A DNA stretch of 64,000 bases, from the NCBI RefSeq assembly GCF_000498395.2, contig NZ_CP010979.1, positions 1,178,001 through 1,242,000 on the forward strand, given 5' to 3'. This stretch comes from Pseudomonas putida S13.1.2. GTDB lineage: Bacteria; Pseudomonadota; Gammaproteobacteria; Pseudomonadales; Pseudomonadaceae. Below are positions 45,047 through 54,427 of the stretch, piece after piece. Within the stretch, counting starts at the first letter, position 1, and each line of letters opens with the position of its first letter. Below the pieces are notes generated by a model that saw only the letters and a list, made by a program, of their open reading frames with translations, did no database searches and was not told where the DNA came from. Position numbers and translations under genes: made by a program.

Positions 45047-46600
45047 TCAGGTAATCGGTGCCGGGTTGAACAGGGTGATGTCGTTGTGCAGGCGGTGCTG
45101 CTCGGCCCAGGTCTGCTTGCGGCCGCTGGCCACGTCCAGGTAGTAATGGAACAGTTCCCAGCCCAGCTCTTCGATGCTCGAACGGCCTGTGGCGATGCGC
45201 CCGGCGTCGATGTCGATCAGGTCGGGCCAACGCTGGGCCAGTTCGCTGCGCGTGCACACCTTGACCACTGGCGCCATGGCCAGCCCGTAGGGGGTTCCTC
45301 GGCCAGTGGTGAACACATGCAGGTTCATGCCGGCGGCCAGTTGCAGGGTGCCGCAGACAAAGTCGCTGGCCGGGGTGGCGCAGAAGATCAGGCCCTTGCG
45401 CGTTACCCGCTCGCCTGGGCCGAGCACCCCCTGGATAGCGCCGCTGCCGGACTTGACGATCGACCCCAGCGACTTCTCGACGATATTGGACAGGCCGCCT
45501 TTCTTGTTGCCTGGCGTCGTGTTGGCGCTGCGGTCTGCAGCGCCTTGCTGCAGGTAGCGGTCGTACCAGTCCATTTCGCGTATCAAGGCACCGGCCACCT
45601 CCTGGTTTTCGGCGCGCGAGGTCAGCATGTAGATGGCGTCGCGCACCTCGGTCACTTCCGAGAACAGCACGGTAGCGCCGGCGCGTACCAGCAAGTCGGC
45701 GGCGTAGCCCAGCGCCGGGTTGGCGGTGATGCCCGAGAAGGCGTCGCTGCCACCGCACTGCATGCCAAGGATCAACTCGCTGGCCGGTACGGTTTCACGG
45801 CGGCGCTGGTCGAGCTTCTTCAAGCGGGTTTCGGCCAGTTCCATGATCTGCTCGATCATTTCCACAAAGCCCAGGCTGGCGTCCTGCAGGCGGTACAGCC
45901 ATGGGTCGCTGAGGTCTACCGAAGGGTCGTTGTCGTGCATCACCTGGCCGGCTTGCAGCTTTTCACAGCCGAGGCTGATGACCAGCGCCTCGCCACCCAG
46001 GTTGGGGTTGCGCGCCAGGTTGCGCACGGTGCGGATCGGGATGTAGGCGTCGCGCGCGTTGATGGCCACGCCGCAGCCATAGCTGTGGGTGATGGCCACC
46101 ACGTCATCGACGTTGGGGTACTTGGGCAGCAGTTCGCTGCGGATGCGCTTGACCGCATGCTCCAGCACGCCGGTCACGCACTGCACGGTGGTGGTGATAC
46201 CGAGAATGTTGCGGGTGCCGACGGTGCCGTCGGCGTTGCGGTAGCCTTCGAACGTGAAGCCTTCGAGCGGCGGCAGCGGGTGTGGGACGGCATCGCAGCG
46301 CGGCAGGCTGTCCAGCTCCGGGGCGGCCGGCATGGCCAGCTGGCTTTCCTGCACCCAACTGCCCTGGTGCAGGTCTTCCAGCGCGTAGCCGATGATTTGC
46401 CCATAGCGGCGCACGGGCTCGCCTTTGGCGATGGCCACGGTGGCGACCTTGTGGCTTTGTGGCACGCCTTCGACCAGGGTCAGGCCGTCGGCAAAGCGGG
46501 CGCCTTCGCCCAGGCCGCCGTCGTTGACCACTACCACGACGTTATCGTCGTCGTGCAGGCGGACGTAGCGGGGCGAGTCGGAATGTTCGATCAACTGCAT
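45047..46600 (-). CDS. garD: Galactarate dehydratase
   Basis: GarD dehydrates galactarate to 5-keto-4-deoxy-glucarate. The 517-residue protein has the UxaA/GarD layout: an N-terminal SAF-like domain ([40 protein letters not shown]) and the dehydratase domain ([30 protein letters not shown], and [18 protein letters not shown], then [19 protein letters not shown]). It is encoded between the MFS carrier and the dioxovalerate dehydrogenase. A long opposite-strand frame here is a coding shadow. Confidence 0.93.
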   Translation of the reverse strand: MQLIEHSDSPRYVRLHDDDNVVVVVNDGGLGEGARFADGLTLVEGVPQSHKVATVAIAKGEPVRRYGQIIGYALEDLHQGSWVQESQLAMPAAPELDSLPRCDAVPHPLPPLEGFTFEGYRNADGTVGTRNILGITTTVQCVTGVLEHAVKRIRSELLPKYPNVDDVVAITHSYGCGVAINARDAYIPIRTVRNLARNPNLGGEALVISLGCEKLQAGQVMHDNDPSVDLSDPWLYRLQDASLGFVEMIEQIMELAETRLKKLDQRRRETVPASELILGMQCGGSDAFSGITANPALGYAADLLVRAGATVLFSEVTEVRDAIYMLTSRAENQEVAGALIREMDWYDRYLQQGAADRSANTTPGNKKGGLSNIVEKSLGSIVKSGSGAIQGVLGPGERVTRKGLIFCATPASDFVCGTLQLAAGMNLHVFTTGRGTPYGLAMAPVVKVCTRSELAQRWPDLIDIDAGRIATGRSSIEELGWELFHYYLDVASGRKQTWAEQHRLHNDITLFNPAPIT

Positions 46601-46643
46601 GTTTGGGCCCTACTTGTCAGGTTCTCAGGCTTTTTTGTACATC

Positions 46644-46672
46644 CGCCCGCACCGGTTGCCCCGGTGCGGGCG
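46644..46672. other. Intra-operon hairpin between the MFS and garD genes
   Basis: CGCCCGCACCGG and CCGGTGCGGGCG form a perfect 12-bp stem with a 5-base loop just after the MFS stop. It has no T-run on the operon strand and may stabilise the upstream mRNA. Confidence 0.55.
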
Positions 46673-46679
46673 TGTTCAC

Positions 46680-48044
46680 TCAGTGACGCGAGCTGGCCAG
46701 TTCGCCGTTGGCGGCAGGCTCAGCCTGTGGCTTTGGGTCATCATCGCGCAGCTCGATCCGCTTGATCGGGCCCACGATCACCAGGTAGCTGAACACCGCT
46801 ACCAGGGCGTTGGCGCCCACGTACACCAGTGCCCACTTGAACGAGCCGGTGGCGCTGATGATGTAGCCGATCACGATAGGCGTGGTGATCGAGGCGATGT
46901 TGCCGAAGGTGTTGAACAGGCCACCGGACAGCCCGGCGATCTGCTTCGGCGAGGTGTCTGCCACCACCGCCCAGCCCAGCGCGCCAATGCCTTTACCGAA
47001 GAATGCCAGGGTCATGAAGCCAACCACCATCCACTCGGCATCGACATAGTTGCAGAACACCATGGTGGTCGACAGCAGCAGGCCGCACACGATCGGCAGT
47101 TTGCGCGAGAACGTCAGCGAGTTGCCCCGGCGCAGCAGCCAGTCGGAGATCACGCCACCCAGCACGCCACCAATGAAACCGCAGACCGCCGGCAGCGAAG
47201 CGATGAAGCCGGCCTTGAGGATGGTCATGCCACGTTCCTGCACCAGGTACACAGGGAACCAAGTGAGGAAGAAGTAGGTGATGGCGTTGATGCAGTACTG
47301 GCCCAGGTACACGCCCAGCAGCATACGGCTGGTCAGCAGTTGCTTGATGTAGCCCCATTTTGGGCCGGTGTTGCCGCGCTTCTGGTCCATGTCCACCAGG
47401 CCGCCGTTCTGCTCGATGTGTTCGAGCTCGCTTGGGCTGATGCGTGGGTGTTGGCGCGGGTTGTAAATGGTTTTCAGCCACACCATCGAGAAGATGATGC
47501 CCAGTACACCCATGACCACGAACACGTGCTCCCAGCCGAAGCTGAACACGATCCAGCCCATGATCGGGGCGAACAGTGCAGTGGCGAAGTACTGCGCCGA
47601 GTTGAAGATGGCTGAGGCAGTGCCGCGCTCCTGAGTCGGGAACCAGGCGGCGACGATACGTGCGTTGCCCGGGAACGACGGGGCTTCGGCGAAACCGACC
47701 AGAAAGCGCAGGGTGAAGAGGGTGACCACGGCCCAGGCAACCGGCAGGCCACCGACAAACCCCTGCAGCAGGGTGAACAGCGACCAGGTGAAGATGCTGA
47801 AGGCGTAGACGTTTTTTGAACCGAAGCGATCGAGCAGCCAGCCACCAGGAATCTGGCCAGCCACGTAAGCCCATCCAAAGGCGGAAAAGATATAACCGAG
47901 GGTTACGGCGTCAATGCCGAGGTCTTTCTGCAGGCTGGAGCCTGCGATAGCAATGGTAGCGCGGTCGGCATAGTTGATCGTGGTCACCAGGAACAGCATG
48001 AACAGGATCAGGTAGCGCACATGCGTCTTCTTTGTCGCTTGCAT
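46680..48044 (-). CDS. MFS sugar-acid transporter (GudP/GarP-like)
   Basis: The 454-residue carrier has twelve membrane segments and the anion:cation symporter (ACS) signature: NYADRATIAIAGSSLQKDLG at the N-terminus and AGQIPGGWLLDRFGSKNVYA. This subgroup includes GudP and GarP, which import glucarate and galactarate. Its position between kdgD and garD supports that substrate. A perfect hairpin lies between kdgD and this gene. Confidence 0.9.
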   Translation of the reverse strand: MQATKKTHVRYLILFMLFLVTTINYADRATIAIAGSSLQKDLGIDAVTLGYIFSAFGWAYVAGQIPGGWLLDRFGSKNVYAFSIFTWSLFTLLQGFVGGLPVAWAVVTLFTLRFLVGFAEAPSFPGNARIVAAWFPTQERGTASAIFNSAQYFATALFAPIMGWIVFSFGWEHVFVVMGVLGIIFSMVWLKTIYNPRQHPRISPSELEHIEQNGGLVDMDQKRGNTGPKWGYIKQLLTSRMLLGVYLGQYCINAITYFFLTWFPVYLVQERGMTILKAGFIASLPAVCGFIGGVLGGVISDWLLRRGNSLTFSRKLPIVCGLLLSTTMVFCNYVDAEWMVVGFMTLAFFGKGIGALGWAVVADTSPKQIAGLSGGLFNTFGNIASITTPIVIGYIISATGSFKWALVYVGANALVAVFSYLVIVGPIKRIELRDDDPKPQAEPAANGELASSRH

Positions 48045-48093
48045 GCTGGCAATACTCCCACTAGTTATTTTTGTGCGGGCTCACGAATTGTAA

Positions 48094-48118
48094 CCGGAGT
48101 GGGGCTGGCCCACTCCGG
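48094..48118. other. Intra-operon hairpin between kdgD and the MFS gene
   Basis: CCGGAGTGGG and CCCACTCCGG form a perfect 10-bp stem with a 5-base loop in the 104-base gap. It lacks a T-run on the operon strand. It may set different levels of the two messages. Confidence 0.55.
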
Positions 48119-48148
48119 GCGCGGCATGTGGCAGGCCGCGGGCGACGC

Positions 48149-49060
48149 TTACTGCGGGCCCATCTTGTCCATCAGCGCGGCGAGCATCTCGTACTCTTCT
48201 GCGGTGAGGTCGGTCAGCGGGGTGCGCACCGGGCCTGCGTCGTAACCGGCGATCTTGGCGCCCGCCTTGACGATGCTCACGGCGTAGCCAGCCTTACGGT
48301 TGCGGATGTCCAGGTACGGCAGGAAGAAATCGTCGATCAGCTTGGCCACGGCGGCGTGATCGTCGCGGGCGATGGCGTGGTAGAAGTCCATGGCGGTCTT
48401 CGGCACGAAGTTGAACACGGCGGAGGAGTACACCGGCACGCCCAGGGCCTTGTAGGCGGCAGCATACACTTCGGCGGTCGGCAGGCCACCCAGGTAGCTG
48501 AAACGATCGCCCAGGCGGCGACGGATCGACACCATCAGCTCGATATCACCCAGGCCATCTTTGTAGCCGATCAGGTTCGGGCAACGCTCGGCCAGTTTTT
48601 CCAGCAGGTCGGCATTCAGGCGGCAGACGTTGCGGTTGTACACCACCACGCCAATCTTCACCGATTTGCAGACTGCTTCGACGTGGGCGGCGACGCCGTC
48701 CTGGCTGGCTTCGGTCAGGTAATGCGGCAGCAGCAGCAGGCCCTTGGCACCCAGGCGCTCGGCTTCCTGTGCGTATTCGATGGCCTGGCGGGTGGAGCCA
48801 CCCACGCCAGCGAGGATAGGTACCGAGGTAGCGCAGGTGTCGACGGCAGTCTTGATCACCTGGCTGTATTCGCTGGCGGCCAGGGAGAAGAACTCACCGG
48901 TGCCACCGGCGGCGAACAGTGCGCTGGCGCCATACGGGGCCAACCATTCCAGGCGTTTGATGTAGCCAGCCTGGTGGAAATCGCCCTGGGCATTGAAGTC
49001 GGTGACCGGGAATGACAGCAGGCCGTGAGAGAGGATGGATTTAAGTTCTTGTGGATTCAT
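48149..49060 (-). CDS. kdgD: 5-dehydro-4-deoxyglucarate dehydratase
   Basis: KdgD removes water and CO2 from 5-keto-4-deoxyglucarate to form 2,5-dioxopentanoate. The 303-residue product belongs to the DHDPS/NAL aldolase superfamily: [20 protein letters not shown], then [13 protein letters not shown] and the Schiff-base lysine in [12 protein letters not shown]. Start 49060 follows AGGA; an ATG at 49072 has poorer spacing. It is the first gene of the cluster and has the operator-like palindrome 60-78 bases upstream. Confidence 0.93.
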   Translation of the reverse strand: MNPQELKSILSHGLLSFPVTDFNAQGDFHQAGYIKRLEWLAPYGASALFAAGGTGEFFSLAASEYSQVIKTAVDTCATSVPILAGVGGSTRQAIEYAQEAERLGAKGLLLLPHYLTEASQDGVAAHVEAVCKSVKIGVVVYNRNVCRLNADLLEKLAERCPNLIGYKDGLGDIELMVSIRRRLGDRFSYLGGLPTAEVYAAAYKALGVPVYSSAVFNFVPKTAMDFYHAIARDDHAAVAKLIDDFFLPYLDIRNRKAGYAVSIVKAGAKIAGYDAGPVRTPLTDLTAEEYEMLAALMDKMGPQ

Positions 49061-49119
49061 TGTTGTAGGCATCCTGTGGCGCTTGGGTGAAGGGTGTTGT
49101 TTTGCGTTGGAGGTAAGTT

Positions 49120-49138
49120 ATCGTACAACTTGTACGAT
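49120..49138 (-). promoter_or_regulatory. Perfect 19-bp palindrome, likely FadR-type operator
   Basis: ATCGTACAACTTGTACGAT is symmetric around one central base. It lies 60-78 bases before the kdgD start, where GntR/FadR-family repressors bind near promoters. Its left half recurs upstream of the cluster's own FadR-type regulator (42314-42323). Confidence 0.75.
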
Positions 49139-49196
49139 GACTAGTCCTTTTTGCGAGATTTTTTGCAGTGGGCAGGGAGGAGGATCTGTTTCCTGT

Positions 49197-49300
49197 GCTG
49201 GCCTCTTCGCGGGTGAACCCGCTCCCACAGGCACGGCTCAGCGGTCCAGAGAGCTATGCAGATCAGTGTGGGAGCGGGTTTACCCGCGAAGAGGCCGGTG
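49197..49300. repeat. Paired REP element
   Basis: Inverted units (CCTCTTCGCGGGTGAACCCG and TGTGGGAGCGGGTTTACCCG) lie between the kdgD promoter and the amidotransferase gene. Confidence 0.85.
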
Positions 49301-49514
49301 CAGGCGAAACATAACGGAAGGAAAAGACACCGATGTCAGACTAACCGCAATCAGTCATCGTATCTCTTGGCGGGGAAGGAAAAAAACGATCGCGGAGACA
49401 GGCACTAGGCCGCCGCCCGATTCCACGGGAAGTGTTCTGGGACCAGCAGAGGGTGACCGGGGAAACGGGGGCGGCCTTGCGCCGCCCCGCGATCAAAGCA
49501 GAGGAAACTGAAGG

Positions 49515-50324
49515 TCAGGCAGCGTGCTGGCGCTTGATCTGCGCCTTGCGTACCTGGGCACGGCAAGCATCGCCGAAGGCCTGGAACATCTTGATCGAAT
49601 CCGGGTTTTTCGCAGCTTGCCACTCTGGGTGCCACTGCACCGCGAACAGGAACGGCGAAATGCTCGGGGCGTGAATGGCTTCGACCAGGCCGTCTTCGGC
49701 CAAGGCGATGGCTTCGATGCCGGCGCCGAGCGTGCGCAGGCCTTGGCCATGCAGCGAGTTGACGCGAATTTCGTCGGTACCCAGGGTGTCACGCAGCCAG
49801 CTGCCCGGCTTGATCTTTACCCCATGTACCTGGGCGTACTGCACGTCAACGGGGTCTTCCGGGTTTTCCCGGTGGTCGTTGAAGCCAGGCTCGGCGTACA
49901 CCTTCTGGTAGATGTCGCCACCCAAGGCCACGTTGATTTCCTGCATGCCACGGCAGATACCGAAGATCGGCAGGCCACGCTTGATCGCCGCCTTGACCAG
50001 CGGGATGTCGAACAGGTCGCGGTTCTGGTCCTGGCCCTTGCCTGGGGTTTCATTTTCCTGGCCGTACAGGGCCGGGTCGATGTTGCTGCCAGCGCCGGTC
50101 AGGTAAACGCCGTCGGCCATGTCCAGATAGGTGTCGAGGTCTTCAGTGCCGCAGCAGGTGGGCACCAGTACCGGGACGCAATCGGAGAACTCGACCAGCG
50201 GGGTGATGTATTTGTGGGTCATGACCTGATAGTCATGGCCTTTGCGCTCTTGGCTGCCCATGGTCATCAGGACGACGGGTTTGCGCAGGGAAGGTTGCTT
50301 GTTGCCAATGTTGCTGTTGGACAT
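49515..50324 (-). CDS. Class I glutamine amidotransferase (PuuD/gamma-glutamyl-GABA hydrolase-like)
   Basis: The 269-residue peptidase C26-type protein has the nucleophile in GICRGMQEINVALGGD and the His-Glu pair in QWHPEW. The family hydrolyses gamma-glutamyl amides such as gamma-glutamyl-GABA. It stands next to the D-lysine transport genes on the same strand but with a 440-base gap. CAAGGTG precedes ATG 50324, and a 6-bp hairpin lies just upstream. Confidence 0.88.
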   Translation of the reverse strand: MSNSNIGNKQPSLRKPVVLMTMGSQERKGHDYQVMTHKYITPLVEFSDCVPVLVPTCCGTEDLDTYLDMADGVYLTGAGSNIDPALYGQENETPGKGQDQNRDLFDIPLVKAAIKRGLPIFGICRGMQEINVALGGDIYQKVYAEPGFNDHRENPEDPVDVQYAQVHGVKIKPGSWLRDTLGTDEIRVNSLHGQGLRTLGAGIEAIALAEDGLVEAIHAPSISPFLFAVQWHPEWQAAKNPDSIKMFQAFGDACRAQVRKAQIKRQHAA

Positions 50325-50764
50325 ATGTCACCTTGGGACAGGTTCAGCCTGTCGTTGTTGTGCAGGTGCACGGCGCGGGGCCCTGAGTGCAGCCTGAAGC
50401 TCCGAGCACTGCCGGCTCGTCAGAGGCGACGATTCCGGTCGGGGCTTGTAGATAGCTTGCCAGAGCCGTTCGATATGTCAAACGACGGAAGAGGGCTTTA
50501 ACGCGGGGAATGCACCGGTTTTTGGGGGCTGAAACCGATGCGGGCCTGTGGCGGCGTGGGTTTGGCGGGGGTGTTGGTCAATAATATTTAACGACGCAGT
50601 TGGGTCTTTGCAGCGGTGCAATGAAGGGGGCTGGAGTTTGTGCTACTGGCCCTATCGCCGGCAAGCCAGCTCCCACAGGTACTGCATCGGCCCTAAAAGC
50701 TGCAGATATCCTGTGGGAGCTGGCTTGCCGGCGATAGGGGCAGCACAGGCATCAAACATTTTGC
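50325..50764. other. Intergenic region holding a REP pair
   Basis: The 440-base gap has a small dyad (GACAGG…CCTGTC, 50337-50353) near the amidotransferase start and a REP pair (50650-50739). I see no gene. Confidence 0.55.
50650..50739. repeat. Paired REP (CGCCGGCAAGCCAGCTCCC type)
   Basis: Units 50650-50680 and 50710-50739 are inverted copies just after the ABC ATPase stop. Confidence 0.85.
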
Positions 50765-51547
50765 TCAGTGCAGTATCTGCGCAAGAAACGCCTTGGCGCG
50801 CTCGGTACGCGGCTGGTTGAAGAACAGCTGCGGCGGGCTGTCTTCGATGATCTGCCCACCCTCAAGGAACAGCACCCGCTCGGCTACCTGCCTGGCAAAG
50901 CCCATTTCATGGGTGACGCAGAGCATGGTCATGCCAGTGCCGGCCAGTTGCACCAGCACATCCAGCACTTCGGCGACCATTTCCGGGTCCAGTGCCGACG
51001 TAGGCTCGTCAAACAGCATGATCCGAGGCTTCATGCACAGGGCCCGGGCAATCGCCACGCGCTGCTGCTGGCCGCCCGACAGCTGGCTGGGGTATTTGTG
51101 CGCCTGACTTTCGATACCCACCTTGCTCAGGTACATGCGCGCCCGCTCTTCGGCGTCCTTGCGCGACAGCCCCCGCACGCTGGTGGGGGCCAGCAGGCAG
51201 TTGTCGAGCACGCTCATGTGCGGGAACAAGTTGAAGTGCTGGAACACCATGCCGATGTCGCTGCGCACCTGCGCCGCTTCACGGGTGGTGGCTGCCAGGT
51301 CGATGCCGTCCACCTGGATGTTGCCCTGTTGGGCCACTTCCAGGCGGTTGATGCAGCGGATCAGGGTCGACTTGCCCGAGCCGGACGGCCCGCACAGCAC
51401 AATGCGTTCGCCTTCGCGCACCTGCAGGTTGATGTTGTGCAGCACGTGGAACGCGCCGTAGTGCTTGTTCAGGCCTTCGATGCGGATCAGCACCGGGCGT
51501 GGGTCGGGCTCGGGGGCAAGGCTTGCAAGGCTCAGTGGTGCGGTCAT
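50765..51547 (-). CDS. Amino-acid ABC transporter ATP-binding protein
   Basis: The 260-residue PAAT-type ATPase (GlnQ/HisP-like) has Walker A GPSGSGKSTLI, the Q-loop MVFQHFNLFPHM, the signature LSGGQQQRVAIARAL and Walker B MLFDEPTSALDPE. It powers the permease pair 52831-54257. It is the last gene of the cluster and lies 22 bases after the oxidase gene, so it is cotranscribed. The likely cargo is D-lysine or another basic amino acid, by context. Confidence 0.93.
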   Translation of the reverse strand: MTAPLSLASLAPEPDPRPVLIRIEGLNKHYGAFHVLHNINLQVREGERIVLCGPSGSGKSTLIRCINRLEVAQQGNIQVDGIDLAATTREAAQVRSDIGMVFQHFNLFPHMSVLDNCLLAPTSVRGLSRKDAEERARMYLSKVGIESQAHKYPSQLSGGQQQRVAIARALCMKPRIMLFDEPTSALDPEMVAEVLDVLVQLAGTGMTMLCVTHEMGFARQVAERVLFLEGGQIIEDSPPQLFFNQPRTERAKAFLAQILH

Positions 51548-51569
51548 GTTGTTGTTCTCCCGCGTGGGT

Positions 51570-52814
51570 TCAGTCGAAACGGGTCGCGCTGTAGGGCGCG
51601 GGGTCGGTGAAAGGGTGCTCGCCGGTGATCAGCTCGGCCACCAGCCGGCCGCTGACCGGGCCCAGGGTGAGGCCGTGGTGGGCGTGGCCAAAGTTGAACC
51701 ACAGCCCCGGGTGGCGCGCTGCAGGGCCGATGACCGGGCGCATGTCGGGCAGGCACGGGCGGCGGCCCAGCCAAGGGGTGTCGTCCAGGCGCTCACCCAA
51801 GGCCGGGAACAGCTTGCGCGCCAGGGCCTCGCAGCGGCCCAGCTGGATCTGGTTGCCTGGCGCGCTGCTGGCGTCGAACTCGATGCCGGTGGTCAGGCGC
51901 ACGCCGCGCGCCATCGGCGCCAGCACGTAGCCGCCCTGGGTGTCGCAGATCGAATGCTCAAGCGTCGCGCCGTCACGGGTGCTGTAGTGCATGTGATAGC
52001 CGCGCTTGATCGCCAGCGGAATCTGGTAGCCCAGGCCGCTGAACAGGTCGGCCGACTGCGGGCCGAGGCAGGCCACCACCTCGTCGGCGGTAATCGGGCC
52101 ACGGCGGCTCTCTACCCGCCATTGGCCGTTGGCCTGGCGCAAGCTGCGCGCATCACCATGCAGGAACTGCCCACCGCGCTGCAGAAACAGCGCCGCATAG
52201 CCGCGGGTGAGGGCGCCGGGGTTGTTCACGGTCTTGGGGTCAAGCCAGTGGATGCCGCCTACAACGGTGGCGTCCAGCTGATGCTCGCGGGCCTGCAACT
52301 GCCCGCATTCCAGGATTTCAAATTGCAGGCCATAGCGGCTCAGGCCTTTGGCGTCGGCCTTGGCCTGCTCGAACAGGGCCGGGTCGCGGAACACTTCGAT
52401 CCAGCCTTTGGCCTGCACCAGCCCTTCAAGGCCGGCGGCTTTGATCAGCGCGTCGTGTTCTTCGACGCAGCGCTGTACCAGCGGCAGCATGTCGGCGGCA
52501 GCCCCGGCCAGGCGCCCGGGGGCCGACTGGCGCCAGTAGCGCCACAGCCACGGCGCGGCCTTGGGCAGGTGCGCCAGGCTGTAGCGTACGTCGGGCTGGC
52601 GGTTCAGGCCGTAGCGCAACAATGCGCCGAACTGCCGGGGGAAGGCGTAGGGGATGACGCTGGAGCGCTCGATCAGCCCGGCGTTGCCGTGGCTGGTACC
52701 GCTGCCGGGCTCATCGCGGTCGATCAGGACAACCTGACGTCCGCGGGCCTGCAAGTGCAGGGCGGTGCTGACGCCGACGATGCCGGCGCCGAGGACAAGG
52801 GTCTGGCAATGCAT
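51570..52814 (-). CDS. D-amino-acid oxidase/dehydrogenase, AmaD-like
   Basis: The 414-residue flavoenzyme of the DAO family has the FAD loop VLGAGIVGVSTALHLQARG at the N-terminus and GTSHGNAGLIERS, as in DadA. It would oxidise a D-amino acid; its place in this cluster matches amaD of the P. putida D-lysine pathway (D-lysine to 1-piperideine-2-carboxylate via the oxo acid), which I recall but did not check. It is encoded between the permease pair and the ATPase. Confidence 0.85.
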   Translation of the reverse strand: MHCQTLVLGAGIVGVSTALHLQARGRQVVLIDRDEPGSGTSHGNAGLIERSSVIPYAFPRQFGALLRYGLNRQPDVRYSLAHLPKAAPWLWRYWRQSAPGRLAGAAADMLPLVQRCVEEHDALIKAAGLEGLVQAKGWIEVFRDPALFEQAKADAKGLSRYGLQFEILECGQLQAREHQLDATVVGGIHWLDPKTVNNPGALTRGYAALFLQRGGQFLHGDARSLRQANGQWRVESRRGPITADEVVACLGPQSADLFSGLGYQIPLAIKRGYHMHYSTRDGATLEHSICDTQGGYVLAPMARGVRLTTGIEFDASSAPGNQIQLGRCEALARKLFPALGERLDDTPWLGRRPCLPDMRPVIGPAARHPGLWFNFGHAHHGLTLGPVSGRLVAELITGEHPFTDPAPYSATRFD

Positions 52815-52830
52815 GGAACGTATCCTTCGG

Positions 52831-53541
52831 TCAGTTCAGGTGGCGGCCCAGTCGGCCTTCCAGGTGTTTCAGCAGGCGCCGCACCAGTTCGACGATTACC
52901 AGGTAGAGCACGGCGGCCCACAGGTAGATCTGGAAGTCGAAACTGCGCGAGAAGGCCAGTTTGGTCACGCCCATCAGGTCGTAGATGGTCACCAGCGAGG
53001 CAATGGCGCTGGCCTTGATCATCAGGATCAGTTCGTTGCCCAGCGGGCCGATGGCCACCAGCAACGACTGCGGCAGAATCACCTTGAAAAAGGTGGTCGA
53101 GCGCTTCAGGTTCAGCGCCCGCGCCGCTTCATGCTGCCCCGGCGCAACGGCCATCAGGCTGCCGCGGAAGATCTCCGCCTGGTAGGCAGCGGTGTTCAGG
53201 GTGAAGGCCAGCAAGGTGCAGAACCACGCCTCGCGGAAAAACCACCACAGGCCGACGTCCTGCCAGAAGCCCTTGAGCGAACCCAGGCCGTAGTACAGCA
53301 GGAACAGCTGGGCCAGCAGGGGCGAGCCGCGGAAGAAGTAAACGTAGCCGGCGGCCATGCGTTGCAGCAGCAGGCTGCGCGACATGCGTGCCAAGGCCAG
53401 TAACAGCCCAAGTACGGCGCCCAGGCTGAAGGAAATGGCCACCAGTTTGGCGGTTACCAGCAGGCCATCCAGAAAGCGTGGCCCGTAGCGGTCCAGCAGG
53501 TCGGGGTCTAGCACCAGTGCCAGCAGTTGTTCCAGGCTCAT
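52831..53541 (-). CDS. Amino-acid ABC transporter permease 1
   Basis: The 236-residue PAAT-type permease has five hydrophobic segments and the EAA loop (QHEAARALNLKRSTTFFKVI). It overlaps the other permease by 4 bases. It forms the channel with the protein at 53538-54257, most likely for a basic D-amino acid. Confidence 0.92.
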   Translation of the reverse strand: MSLEQLLALVLDPDLLDRYGPRFLDGLLVTAKLVAISFSLGAVLGLLLALARMSRSLLLQRMAAGYVYFFRGSPLLAQLFLLYYGLGSLKGFWQDVGLWWFFREAWFCTLLAFTLNTAAYQAEIFRGSLMAVAPGQHEAARALNLKRSTTFFKVILPQSLLVAIGPLGNELILMIKASAIASLVTIYDLMGVTKLAFSRSFDFQIYLWAAVLYLVIVELVRRLLKHLEGRLGRHLN

Positions 53542-54257
53542 GCCCGTGCTCCTTGCAGGTGGCGGTTACTGCGCCGTTCGATAAAGGCGAACACACGCCC
53601 GGAAAGCGCTGCAAACATCAGGTAACCCAGGCAGGCGACGCCATAGAAGAACATTGGCTCCTTGGTCACGCTGACGGCCAGGTTGGTCTGGCGCATCAGG
53701 TCGACCAGCGAGATGGTCGACACCAGCGACGTGTCCTTGAGCAGCGACAGCCAGTTGTTCGACAAACCGGGCAGTGCGATGCGGGTAAGTTGTGGCAGCA
53801 GCACCTTGAAGAAGGCAGTGCGCTTGCTCAGGCCCAGGGCCGAGCAGGCCTCCAGCTGGCCCTTGGGCAGGGTCTTGAAGGCGGCCAGCCAGATCTCGCT
53901 GGAGAACGCGGCGAACACCAGGCTGAAGGCGATCATCGCGGCGAGGAAGGTGTTGATCAAAAACTCCCCCTGGTAGCCCATGGCCGCGAGGATTTTTTGC
54001 GCGGCGATCTGGCAGCCGTAATAGATGATCAGCAGTGTCAGCAGCTCGGGCAGGCCGCGGAACACCGTGGAGAAGGTGGTGGCCCAGGCCCGTGGCAGGC
54101 GCTTGCGCGAACGCGCCGCCAGCGCTACCACCAGGCCCAGTGGCAGGCCGATGGGCAGGCAGGCCAGTGCCAGTGAAACAGTCACCAGGGCGCCGGCCAG
54201 CAGCGCCTGGCCCCAGCCTCCGCTGGCGAAGGACAGCAACGACAATTGATCGAGCAT
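53538..54257 (-). CDS. Amino-acid ABC transporter permease 2
   Basis: The 239-residue protein is the second PAAT-type permease (EAA loop GQLEACSALGLSKRTAFFKV). Its start follows a REP pair that separates it from the binding-protein gene. It pairs with the protein at 52831-53541. Confidence 0.92.
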   Translation of the reverse strand: MLDQLSLLSFASGGWGQALLAGALVTVSLALACLPIGLPLGLVVALAARSRKRLPRAWATTFSTVFRGLPELLTLLIIYYGCQIAAQKILAAMGYQGEFLINTFLAAMIAFSLVFAAFSSEIWLAAFKTLPKGQLEACSALGLSKRTAFFKVLLPQLTRIALPGLSNNWLSLLKDTSLVSTISLVDLMRQTNLAVSVTKEPMFFYGVACLGYLMFAALSGRVFAFIERRSNRHLQGARA

Positions 54258-54291
54258 GACGAACCCCTAAGGTGGGCAACGCGGTCTCTGT

Positions 54292-54405
54292 GTAGGAGCG
54301 GCCTTGTGTCGCGAAAGGGCTGCGGAGCAGACCCGGGATGTGTGCCACGGCAGAGATTGCTGGGGCCGCTTTGCGGCCCATCGCGACACAAGGCCGCTCC
54401 TACAG
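54292..54405. repeat. Paired REP between binding-protein and permease genes
   Basis: Units 54292-54332 and 54361-54405 (GGCCTTGTGTCGCG type) sit between the binding-protein stop and the permease start. Such a hairpin can stabilise the binding-protein message and lower the permease level, as with MalE-MalF REPs. Confidence 0.82.
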
Positions 54406-54427
54406 CGATTGCGCAGATTCCAGAAGG

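Larger units (their letters stand above)
49061..49514. other. Promoter region of kdgD plus REP pair
   Basis: This gap holds the kdgD promoter and palindrome (49120-49138), the REP pair (49197-49300) and about 210 bases without a gene, near the 3' end of the amidotransferase gene at 49515. Confidence 0.6.

Noticed and set aside
44909..46765. Long plus-strand frame opposite garD
   Set aside because: Composition of the product (rich in Ala, Gly, His, Gln) and lack of start signals mark it as a shadow of GarD.
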